A DNA stretch of 64,000 bases from Muraenolepis orangiensis (taxonomy: Eukaryota > Chordata > Actinopteri > Gadiformes > Muraenolepididae): the NCBI GenBank assembly GCA_027704905.1, contig CM051002.1, forward strand, positions 4,443,351-4,507,350, in the 5' to 3' direction. The number at the start of each line of letters is the position of its first letter. Position 1 is the stretch's first letter. This document shows positions 53,789 to 64,000 of the stretch, in pieces. The notes under the pieces are model-generated. The model made no database searches, had not been told where the DNA came from, and worked only from the letters and a program-made list of their open reading frames with translations. Position numbers and translations under genes: made by a program.

Positions 53789-54739
53789 GATGGGATTGTG
53801 CACACCCCCACACCCCCCCCTTAACAAATAAATACATCAACTCTCTGGCTGAGCACTTGGCCACGCTGTCATCGCCAGCCTGGCCATGGTGATTATATTC
53901 CCCTCTGTTGCCCCATAAGCCAATTCAGTGGCCATTCAATGGCTTGTTAGCAAAGTGAGCCTTTATTTCAATGGGCTTTGCAAGTACTTGTGTTGGCTAA
54001 ATTGTGGGCCCCCATGTTCCCGTCAGGTTTGATAAGACTCGAGGTGGGCTGGTCCTGTGTTGGTTTGTCCAATTCGCACTGTTGCAATTGCAAGCGTCCA
54101 CCAGATTCGTTGATTTACTCCACCCTTCACCCTTCACCCCCACCCCCGCCAAGACCGCCAGCCCACCCTTATATAATTTTCCAATTAGCTGGATTGATTT
54201 GAGACAAACACAGTGTGTAATAGGAGGAAAGCACACCCAGTGCAGCGAGTCTCTTTGAAGAGAACCGGAATACATCCCGATAATAAGTATATCAAAATAT
54301 CGGAAACCACTGGAAGTGTATTTGCAATGCTTTCTATTTGAATCCCTTATACATTGACTGTCACATAAACAGGATTATGATTATGTTTTAGTGTTTGTAC
54401 TCCACGTTTCAAAATATGATGTTTGACATGTGTTTGACACATGCTCATACATCAGAGGTGAAGTAGAGACCGCTCATTTGCACATGGTACTATAATACAC
54501 AAACCATTCCTGCAAACTGCTACAAGCCTGTCCTTTTGAATTAGTGCTTAGTGTTACTTTACCTCCCACTTGTATCGTAGCAACAGTATCTCCTCTCTGT
54601 GCGGACATAATTGTTTGTTCGGCAAAGTAGTAATCAATTTGACCAATCACTAGCTACCTGTCATGCTATCCATCCGTGAAATAGATATGGGGGTGGGCGG
54701 GAAGCGGGAGGCAGGGGGGGAAGTGAAGTGTTTTTCACT
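53789..54739. other. No gene seen
   Basis: Unique sequence. The frames at 53978-54275 are not recognised. Confidence 0.55.
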
Positions 54740-54755
54740 CTCATTTTGAAGCCCT

Positions 54756-55300
54756 GTGAGGACATTGATGCCATATCACAAGCTGTCAATCTTCATCCCG
54801 CGACCACGCTACACCACGAGACCACGCAATCGTGCTGACTGGCACATGTTCCGCGTTGCCTCGGACAATAACATCAACGAGTACGCGTCCTCGGTCACCG
54901 GGTTCATCAAGAAATGCATAGATGACGTCGTTCCAAGTCGGTTTGGATATATCCCAACCAGAAACCGTGGATTAACGGCGATGTTCGCGCTGCCCTACAC
55001 GCGCGTAACGCCGCCTTTGGCTCCGGGAATATGGAGGAATATACGAGAGCCCGCTACGACCTCCGTAAGACCATCGTCACTGCCAAGCGGGAGTATAACG
55101 ACAGAGTGGAGGAGAAATTCAAGAGCCACGACACAAGGGGTATGTGGCAGGGGATACGATCGTCTGTCGGCTACAGACAATGACGAACTTCAGAGGGAGA
55201 ACCAGTTGTGTAGAGAACTTCTCTACCTCCCTCCCAGGAGAGCTAAATACTTTTTTTGCTCGGTTCGACGTGAACGGCAGCCCGCCGAAGCCAGCACCGC
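54756..55300 (+). pseudogene. LINE family A linker region, frameshifted
   Basis: RVASDNNINEYASSVTGFIK and KCIDDVVPSRFG are followed, in another frame from about 54967, by WINGDVRAALHARNAAFGSG, NMEEYTRARYDLRKTIVTAK and REYNDRVEEKF, ending at 55181. [16 protein letters not shown] follows in a third frame. This is the segment between endonuclease and RT. Confidence 0.8.
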
Positions 55301-55394
55301 CTGAGGAGACCAGCCTGCTGAACATCTCGGAGGCGGATGTGCGGCAGGCCCCGACGACATCCTGGGCCGCGTCCTCAGAGCATGCGCAGGCCAG

Positions 55395-55690
55395 TTGGCA
55401 GGAGTCTTTGGAGACATCTTCAACCTCTCCCTGTCCCAGGCCGCGGTCTTCAAGATGTCCACCATCGTGCCTGTTCCTAAACAACCCAAGGTAACATGCC
55501 TGAATGACTATAGACATGTAGCCCTCACCTCGATTGTCAGCAAATGCTTCGAGAGGTTGGTCAAGGACTTTATTTGTTCCGTGTTACCTGCCACACTGGA
55601 CCCATAGCAATTTACATATCGTCAAAACAGATCCACGGACGACGCAATTGCCATGGCCCTCCACACTGCCCTTTCCGGGCGACGATGAGA
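55395..55690 (+). pseudogene. LINE family A RT N-terminal fragment
   Basis: The frame reads [40 protein letters not shown] and [20 protein letters not shown], then stops after TLDP with an in-frame TAG. Read past it, STDDAIAMALHTALSG is the last RT block before the deletion. Confidence 0.85.
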
Positions 55691-56310
55691 CAGCCTACAG
55701 GGAGGAGGTCGGATCGCTGGAGCAGTGGTGTCAGGAGAACAGCCTCGCCCTCAACGTCAAGAAGACCAAGGAGCTGATCGTGGACTACAGGAAGCAGAGA
55801 GGAGAGCACGGCCCTATCTCCATCGACGGTGTTGCAGTAGAGAGGGTCAGCAGCTTCAAGTTCCTCGGCATGCACATCTCTGAGGACCTCACATGGTCCA
55901 CGCACACCACACACGTGGTGAAAAGGGCCCAACAACACCTGTATTTCCTCAGGCTTCTGAGGAAATTCAGCATGGGCCCCCGCATCCTGAGAACATTCTA
56001 TACCGGCACCATCGAGAGTGTTCTTACAGGGTGTATCACCGCCTGGTACGGGAACTGCACCGCACTCGAGCGCAGAGCGCTTCAAAGGGCGGTGCGGACG
56101 GCCCAGTATATCGTTGGAGGTGAGCTCCCCTCCCTCCTGGATATATACAACCAGCGGTGCGTGGCCAACGCCAAACGCATCATAAAGACATTGCCCACCC
56201 CAGCCACAAACTGTACTCACTGTTACCGTCAGGCAGGCGATACCGCAGTATCAAGTGCTGTACAAATAGACTCAGAGATAGCTTCCACAGTCAGGCCATC
56301 AGGCTGCTGA
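55672..56310 (+). pseudogene. LINE family A post-RT region
   Basis: It starts DDETAYREEVGSLEQWCQEN, LALNVKKTKELIVDYRKQRG and FKFLGMHISEDLTWSTHTTH, then follows the sequence of the 15190 copy. A frameshift after KTLPTPATNC scrambles the last 35 codons. The RT palm with its catalytic aspartates, normally just upstream, is gone. Confidence 0.85.
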
Positions 56311-56403
56311 ACAAGGGCGTATAGCATATAACAATGTATATTTTATTACATTGATTTATATATACATATTGCTCTTTTTCTGTGCCGATATATTGCATAA
56401 ATT

Positions 56404-56481
56404 AAAAACCCCAAATTAACAACTCCAGCCGTAATAGTAGCCCCACAATCAATTCCAGTGTAATTGTTGTTGTTGTTGTTA
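56404..56481 (-). mobile_element. 78-bp retroposed insertion with 14-bp TSD
   Basis: ATATTGCATAAATT occurs at 56390-56403 and again at 56482-56495, flanking a 78-bp insert absent from the other family A 3' UTRs. The insert ends in (GTT)5 on the + strand. About 57 bp of it recur, inverted, at 58071-58127. Confidence 0.85.
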
Positions 56482-56662
56482 ATATTGCATAAATTGCATT
56501 TTTATTTTTATTTTTTTACTTATTTTATTCTATTCTGTTGATATTCTATTTTATCTTATTTTTATAACTGCTGTCTGTCGTCGGGTTTTGCACATAAGAT
56601 TTTCACTCACTGCTTTATACTTGTGTAAACTGTGAAGTGACAATAAACTTGACTTGACTTGA

Positions 56663-56984
56663 CTTGACTTGACTTCGGTAGGATGGAGGGATGAACGGAC
56701 CAGCCTCAATATCGTTCAGTGTTTTGAATCAAACCCTTTTTTATTGACTACTCGAGACAATGCATATAGTCTCAAACCGGATCAATATCCAATTAACAAT
56801 ATGGAAAAAAAAAAGGCCGCCATTATCATATCTGCGCCACATCACCTCTCCGCCGGAGGGTCAACGCCGGGAAGCTCACGCGACCTCCCTCGAAAAAAAA
56901 CCTTAATTTTGTCGTAATAAATGAAAGATGATCAGGTGAGGGAAGAGCTGACTTCTGTGAGATGATGTAATCGGGCGGGACAGT
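56663..56984. other. No gene seen
   Basis: Unique sequence, one A-run at 56803. Confidence 0.6.
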
Positions 56985-57137
56985 GGAGGAGGAGGAGGAG
57001 GAGGAGGAGGAGGAGGAGGAGGAGGAGGAGGAGGAGGAGGAGGAGGAGGAGGAGGAGGAGGAGGAGGAGGAGGTGGAGGAGGAGGAGGAGGAGGAGGAGG
57101 AGGAGGAGGGGGAGGAGGAGGTGGAGGAGGAGGAGGT
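56985..57137. repeat. (GGA)n tract
   Basis: GAG repeat of about 150 bp with a few GTG and GGG variants. The Glu-rich and Ser-rich frames are artefacts. Confidence 0.95.
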
Positions 57138-57663
<526 letters not shown>

Positions 57664-58029
57664 CATTCTGTACGCTGGGGGTGCAACTTCCACGCAAAAC
57701 AAACTTCCCACAGCACACCATATATCTATTTGTTTTGGTTAGTTTGGTAGTAAATACAAACACACACCAAAAAACAACAACAATATATATCTAAATGGAG
57801 TGTATTGGTTTATGGCTCAATCAACACCACAATGGCATCAATAGGTGCCGACAAGTATGTCAAAGTGAAGCAGTGTGTTCCACTTAACCACAGCACACTG
57901 AATGTGTGCAGCGGGCATCAGGGCGTCGGCTCATCACTTCCGCCAATCCCCGCTCATTGGGCATATCCACCGGCTGCTGTAGAAACGGGGGATGGTCGGT
58001 CAGTGTGTTCACATCGTTCCCCACCACGT

Positions 58030-58127
58030 TGCAGCAGCAGCAGCAGCAGCAGTCGGAACAACAACAACAACAATTACACTGGAATTGATTGTGGGGCTAC
58101 TATTACGGCTGGGGTTGTTAATTTGGA
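58030..58127. repeat. (CAG)n, (CAA)n and the second copy of the 57-bp unit
   Basis: (GCA)7 and (ACA)5 lead into AATTACACTGGAATTGATTG, TGGGGCTACTATTACGGCTG and GGGTTGTTAATTTGG. The latter is the reverse complement of the insert at 56404-56481. The similarity stops at 58127. Confidence 0.85.
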
Positions 58128-58708
58128 CGGCACATGAGACTTTTAGCTATAAAACCATTCATCCTGCAAGGAAGGTTATCTGCCCTTGAAGATTGTGTTT
58201 TGTACAGGCCCCAAACCCCCCACCCTCTCTCTCTCTCCGCACAAATAACTATTCCCTTTTATCCCGTTAAGATCCATCGACCCGTCCTGTCCTGAGGAAC
58301 AACGGAAGAACGGTGGCGTAAGTTCTCAGGGAAAGCCTTGTGACGGTTGTCTAAGTGATGGTAAGTTGTGTGAGGTGACTTCAGAGAACAACGGAAAGTG
58401 TCTGTGTATTCTTTTACGGTCAAACTTTTGTGAAGTGCAGAGGCGGTAATGCTGCATCCGTACCAGACATAACAAGTCAGGCTCAGCTCCGAACATTTGC
58501 CGCCGTTAATTAATTAAACACGGTTCAACACAACCGGGCGTGAGATAAATCTGTATTTTGTATAAAAATACACTTGTTGTGATCTATGTGAAATAAAAAG
58601 AAGCAAAAAGCAACTCAGGCCCTTGCAAAGTATAGCTTAAGAAACAGATAAAAATAGACAAGAAACGGAGAAGATGAAAATCCAAGGACATCGTGCACAC
58701 AAGTGTGT

Positions 58709-58772
<64 letters not shown>

Positions 58773-59030
58773 TGTTCTCTTCATAAACAATATAATTCAT
58801 AATTTTTAAATGGTAGATTAAGTGTTATGCATAATTTCATTGTTTTCTTTAATTGTCTCGTGAATTCACTATTTTCCCCTTTAATCTTTTTGGTAACAAA
58901 GGCATTTAACTGAAACACCTTAAGCTATCACATGGCATTGCAAAAAGAAAAGAGAAACTGTATTTGAACAAAGTGTTGCATATTAATGTATGAATTCCAA
59001 AACAGATTTATTATTACAATCTTTATGATT
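58128..59030. repeat. Spacer with a (TG)n tract at 58701-58771
   Basis: No gene seen around the microsatellite. Confidence 0.7.
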
Positions 59031-59445
<415 letters not shown>

Positions 59446-59811
59446 TGTATCTAAATTTATTTATTTAACAACATTGTTGACATAATCATAATGGGAATAC
59501 ACATTTCAACTATACTCTTTTATTATTAAAAATAATAATTATGATATGAATTATGCACACATATACACTATCAAATGATTGATGTACTTCTTTGCCATCA
59601 CTTTGTATAGTGTAGTGTAGTGTTGTATTTTGAGAATATCTTACTTGGTGGGTGACACAACACACACCTATGCACTTAATGACCGACACTAATAAGATGT
59701 TTCTGATTCCTATTGCTTGATCTTGTAGAACTAAATGTGTTTGCATGAATTGTTTGGCCTCGGAGGAAGGGGACTTGTCTCAATCTAAATCTGGAGGATT
59801 TAATCCTCTTC

Positions 59812-60065
59812 AAGTCAAGTCAAGTCAAGTTTATTGTCACTTCACAGTTTACACAAGTATAAAGCAGTGAGTGAAAATCTTATGTGCAATACCCGACGAC
59901 AGACAGCAGTTATAAAAATAAAAATAAAAAACAGAATAGAATTAAAGAAGTAAAAAAAGTACAAAACTGTATAAAGTAAAATATATAAAAATAAAAATGC
60001 AATTTAGAAAATGCAATATATCATTAATATATCTATATAATAATAATATATCTAATATAATATAT
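59812..60065 (-). mobile_element. LINE family A 3' tail
   Basis: (TCAAG)n then TTTATTGTCACTTCACAGTTTACACAAGTATAAAGCAGTG and CCCGACGACAGACAGCAGTTATAAAAATAA. It directly abuts the SINE that starts at 60066. Confidence 0.85.
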
Positions 60066-60752
60066 GTCTTTATTGGTCCCATACATTGTGGTACCCCAAG
60101 CTACCCTTGGGGTCCCACCAGAGCCAACAGGAGGAGAATTACCTTCGGTAACGTTATTGGGGGAGAATAACATGAGAGTGGGAAGGTGAATGAGTTTCCT
60201 GATTGAAACCCCCAGCTGGAAACAATAAGCACCTGAGTAAACCAGGAGCTTAAAAACACAGGTAGAGGGTTGTTTGGGGGAGGAGGTGAACGGAGTGAGG
60301 CCTTGCGGCCGAGAGGTCTAGCCATGTTGTTACCTGCTGTACGACTGTTTGTTTGTGACCAGGAGAGGAGAAGCAGTCTCACCAAGGAGCTTGGGAAGCC
60401 GCCAGAGGGTGAGAAGACCAGGCGTGAGATGCCGAAGACCAAGTTATAGCTAAATAAAAGGACATTTTTTGTTAAACCTCAAAAACAAGCCGTTTTCTTG
60501 AGCGTGGGCGCTCACAACATGTACACACACACACAGTGAAATTAGTTTCTCTGCATTAGACCCATCCTAGTAATTGGAACAGTGGGCAGCTATTGTATAT
60601 ACAGCTGCCCGGGGGGAGCAGTGTAGGGGTCTGGTGTCTTGCTTAAGGGCACCTCGGGCCGCAGTTCCCTGGTGTTTCAGGGACTTGAATCGGCGACCTT
60701 CCGGTTCCCAAGCCCCAATAGACTGAGTTACTGAGTTATCCTGCCGCCCCCC
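60066..60752 (-). mobile_element. tRNA-derived SINE split by a solo LTR
   Basis: CTTTATTGGTCCCATACAT (60069-60086) and GTACACACACACAGTGAAAT (60521 on) are the two halves of the SINE 3' region. Compare the uninterrupted 53556-53590. The tRNA-like head, with GGTTCCCAAG-type A/B sequence, is at 60690-60750. Confidence 0.85.
60087..60516 (+). mobile_element. Solo LTR, 430 bp, with 4-bp TSD
   Basis: It begins TGTGGTACCCCAAGC and ends GGGCGCTCACA, flanked by ACAT at 60083-60086 and 60517-60520. AATAAA lies at 60453-60458. A solo LTR forms when the two LTRs of an element recombine. The start TGTGGT resembles the LTR at 34909, but the bodies differ, so the family is unassigned. Confidence 0.8.
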
Positions 60753-62283
60753 CAATGACTCAACGTAAACGTGTGATGAATGGTTCACACAACGCACTGG
60801 AACGTAAAGACACCTGTTGTTGGCTCTCAGCTTCCAACTGCGGGGCTTCCACTTCCAAAGAGGGAAAAGAGGAGGGAAGGGCAGAAAGTGATCTGCCTCC
60901 ACCTGACCTTCCCTGTCTTGACGACCTCCATCCATTTATCTTCCTTTTGCACTTTGCTGCTCATTAGTCCTTCCTTTGGCTAGTCACTAGGGCAGTCCGA
61001 TAAGGCATTAGACACAGCTGCCCTCTCCCCTTTACCTCCACGCTGCTCAGGAGTGATGGAAAACCTCATGCAATACCCAGGAAAAATATTGTTTATAATG
61101 AAACTAAGCATAATTGCAACTGCTCCTAAAATGACCCGCTCTGAGACAGCCATTTCCTTTCTTATCACTAAGTGTGTGTGTGTGTGTGTGTGTGCCATTT
61201 TCATTACTATCTACAGAGGTCATCTAGGGACAAAGGAGCACAGTTCAATGACATCAAATGAGTCAAAATCGTGGATATGGATCTCATTCGATATTATTGA
61301 ATAAACCATAAAAACATCCTTGGATTTGGAAGCTTGGAAATAAGTTACGATGTACATCAATACATACAAATCAAACCAAACACATGGTATGAAATACAAT
61401 CCAAGAAACATGCATGTTTTGTTTCATCTGAAAGCAGTGAACTTAAACGAGTAACACACACGCAGACACACACAAACACACAAAGGCACACACACACAGA
61501 TGCAGACACACACACACACACACCCTATGGACTGAAAATCATGAGGCCCGATAGTCATGCAGATCAACGTGCTCTCGGCTCCCCCTGCTACCGTATCTCA
61601 TGTCGGTGTGTCAAGTTCACCTACAAAAGTGGACACGTGCACAGTGGCCCCGGCAGCGCCGCCGATAGCCATCTTCCGTGAAAATGAATGTCATCCTTAG
61701 CGCGTCGCTAAGGCTCGAATTAAACCGGGCCAGGACACCATCCATCATTCATAAACACCGCTGATGATCTCTTAAGGTCTCGTGGAGGATAAAAACGAAT
61801 AAAAAAGAGACTTTCTGATGTAGAAATGCCCTCTTTTACGATTCTGATTATTTTGTGTCCTGAGCACCTTAACCTTGGGTCGGGCCGGAGAGATAGTATA
61901 TTTGTCATCAGAGGGGAATGCGACCAACGGTGCTCTGTTTTAAAAGAGATATATATCGCCGGATTGGAGCTGATGAGGTCTGCCCCTGTTTAGTGGATTA
62001 TCCACGCCATTCATCCTCCTTTATTATCCCGCCGGCGCCTGGTTTGAATGACTGCAGTGGGGATCATTATAACTGATGGTTATGAACTTGTGAGGTGTCC
62101 CTTAGCATGGCAAAGATCACACCTCTTTCACTTTCATGGTCACCTGGTGGCTAATGTGCCCTGTGACTGTTGGATGACCTCATGCAGAGAGTCACCGTCT
62201 TCCTATCACAGCCTCACAGGGGAGCGTCACAGCTTTTTTCAAACCCGGCTTCGTATCATTGCAATATAGATAAGGGGCTTAAG
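60753..62283. other. No gene seen
   Basis: Unique sequence with short TG (61171-61193) and CA (61456-61523) tracts. All frames examined are unrecognised. Confidence 0.55.
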
Positions 62284-62370
62284 TTCAAGATTCAAGATTA
62301 AAGGGAGTACAATGTAGTACAATGGAATGCTTAGTCCCCATTCCCTCCCACAGTATGAATCTTCTGGCCC
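62284..62370 (-). mobile_element. LINE family B 3' tail, short
   Basis: TTCAAGATTCAAGATTAAAG, CAATGGAATGCTTAGTCCCCATTCCCTCCCACAGTATGAAT. Confidence 0.7.
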
Positions 62371-62947
62371 CACAAACAAGATGCTAATTGCAAGTCGTTA
62401 GTAATGAAATTAGATTAGATAATGCATTTTAATAAATAAAACCGGTAAATAGACTTGAAAACATGGATGTTTCAGTGCAATTACGTGGAACACATGCCGA
62501 TGCTCTTTTCTATGCAAATGTATCTGCGGTAAGTATCTAATTGCTCCCCAAACAAATTGCGTTGTATTTTTTCAGAAATCAGTCAACAAGTCAAGTAGGC
62601 CTACCAACACTTTAGCTCGTGGTTATTGTCATTCAGCAAATGTATTATTCTGATTAGCCAAACCAAATAAGCCATAAAGTAATTATTAAAGTAATTAAAG
62701 TAATTTCAGTATAAATCGATTGGATGATCATTTTGCCATATGGATATAGGCGGCCAGAATGAATAGAACTCTCAAAAAGGGACTGAGCCGATTGCATGTG
62801 TGAGAGTAGAATGATTATTTCAAAGGCAAATGTTTGTTTAGGTAATACTTTGTCTTAACATCCTCGGCACAAAGAAAAAAAAAATTAAGCCATTTTAGAA
62901 CACACATACACACAAAGTACGACATACGCACAGGCACACACACAGAA

Positions 62948-62992
<45 letters not shown>

Positions 62993-63130
62993 ATTACTTT
63001 TCTCACGATTTAATTGGTCCATCACAAAAAATTAACACCACTAAAAGGACAGTTCTGTTGCAAAGTGATCTTCCATGGGGGTTTGAGAGATGAAGAAGGA
63101 GAAACAGATGTTGATGTTTTTGTGTGTACA
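62371..63130. other. No gene seen; (AT)n at 62950-62989
   Basis: Unique AT-rich sequence apart from the AT tract. Confidence 0.6.
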
Positions 63131-63797
63131 TGTGACGGGGTCCTCTCTCGAACTCCTTTGAATCTCCCATAAACAGGCGTAGTCGGAAGGATCTCGTTGG
63201 TGGTTTTTATTTCCCGCCTCCCAAGAGGTGATATAGTTTTACAAAAATGTGAAAAGTGAAAGTAACATAAAACAAAATACCCTATACTTACTATATGTAA
63301 CAAAAGTGGAAAAAGAGAAAACAAATAAAACAAAACACAATATACTTACTACTTAACACTACACAATGTCTAAATATGCAAATACACTACTACTTCCACT
63401 ACAAGCAAAGACCAACACGTTTTCAAAGGGATTCCCGTTACCTTCACTGTAACTCAGCCAACTCAAGACTCCCTCCCTGGGCCAAAGCAGCTCTCTTGTA
63501 TCCAATAGCCCCTCCCCTAGGCTTTAAACAGGATGTACATCATAAACACATTAAACCAATTCCTACACACAACATATATATCCTCCACTATATCACACAT
63601 ATAGTGTGATACCAACTGTTTTAATTAAAGATAACCAAGTAAACAGTACAATACCAAACGATACAATAATATTGCTCACGTGACCCTGGCCTTGCGCCAA
63701 CCCCTCCCATTTAACCTGGCGGACATGTGTGCCTCTGCTTGGCCAACGCGTCACCTAGGAAGTGCCGGAGGAGTGCAGAGGCCAATGCGTCGTGACA
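63131..63797 (-). mobile_element. LTR-like block
   Basis: It is bounded by TGTGACGGGG and GCGTCGTGACA (TG...CA) and has a minus-strand AATAAA at 63206-63211, about 75 bp from its 3' end, as in the LTR at 1948. No target duplication is evident (GTACA versus ATGTG), and no internal coding adjoins it, so it may be a diverged solo LTR. Confidence 0.4.
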
Positions 63798-64000
63798 ATG
63801 TGAGTGAATAAATGGATATGTGATGTGATGAATGAACGTAGCATTCCCAAGCTGTCATTCTGCTATGACAACAGAAAAGGAATGAAATGATTGTGAGCAT
63901 TCTGACATTCGGACATAATAAGAAAGCTGACAGGAGGGAATGTTGTGGGTGCGTGTGCGTGCGTTGCTCCGCTGCGTATCTGGCGTGTGTGTTTCCATGT
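63798..64000. other. No gene seen
   Basis: Unique sequence with a short TG/CG patch at 63948-63990. Confidence 0.5.

Larger units (their letters stand above)
54740..56662 (+). mobile_element. LINE family A, longest copy, internally deleted
   Basis: It covers the linker, the start of RT, then the post-RT region, 3' UTR and a (CTTGA)n tail ending near 56662. It joins sequence coding ahead of the RT palm directly to sequence coding after the FADD motif (near 55680). The 3' UTR carries a short secondary insertion at 56404-56481. Confidence 0.85.

Overview
The window reads as vertebrate, almost certainly teleost fish, nuclear DNA. It is intron and intergenic sequence. It carries decayed LINEs, tRNA-derived SINEs, Ty3/gypsy retrotransposons and a hAT transposon, all of types common in fish. 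It is exceptionally rich in long (CA)n/(TG)n, (CT)n/(GA)n and other tandem repeats. That density recalls codfishes (Gadiformes), but the lineage is an inference and no marker in the window fixes it. I see no bacterial-style operons, rRNA, functional tRNA, CRISPR array or defence system, and no convincing undescribed biochemical system.

The only cellular gene I recognise is a type II classical cadherin on the + strand, best matched from memory to cadherin-22 (cdh22). One exon encoding the end of an extracellular cadherin repeat lies at 12492-12613. The transmembrane/catenin-binding terminal exon lies at 27910-28370, about 15.3 kb downstream. Both copies are damaged. The first has an in-frame TAA where cadherins have Tyr, and a GC rather than GT splice donor. 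The second has its three conserved cytoplasmic blocks in three different reading frames. The exons expected between them were not found by eye. It is either a decaying cadherin copy or a locus with assembly errors.

Layout. 1-1.9 kb: a 45-bp minisatellite, then featureless DNA. 1.95-5.4 kb: a degenerate minus-strand Ty3/gypsy chromodomain retrotransposon with both LTRs recognisable. 6-12.4 kb: microsatellites, one LINE fragment, one LINE tail and one SINE. 12.5-28.4 kb: the cadherin interval, with its intron filled by LINE tails, a 373-bp hAT deletion derivative (13588-13960) with terminal inverted repeats and target duplication, and very large CT/CA tracts. 28.9-33.7 kb: tandem arrays and a SINE. 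33.7-36.2 kb: a 5'-truncated gypsy integrase with its 3' LTR, next to a minus-strand LINE endonuclease relic that contains a perfect 25-bp inverted duplication. 36.3-49.9 kb: microsatellites, LINE tails (one a nested insertion into an 11-bp minisatellite), SINE and possible DNA-transposon debris. 49.9-51.5 kb: a LINE that keeps its endonuclease and its 3' end but has lost its reverse transcriptase. 54.7-56.7 kb: an L2-like LINE that has lost its RT catalytic core and carries a 78-bp insertion with a 14-bp target-site duplication. 60.1-60.75 kb: a solo LTR inside a SINE with a 4-bp target duplication. 63.1-63.8 kb: a second LTR-like block.

LINE families are named here by tail: A ends in (ACTTG)n, B in (TTGAATC)n, C is an L2/CR1-like C-terminus without a clear tail, D ends in (ATTC)n. 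The mobile copies document successive nested insertions. None keeps a complete set of replication functions.
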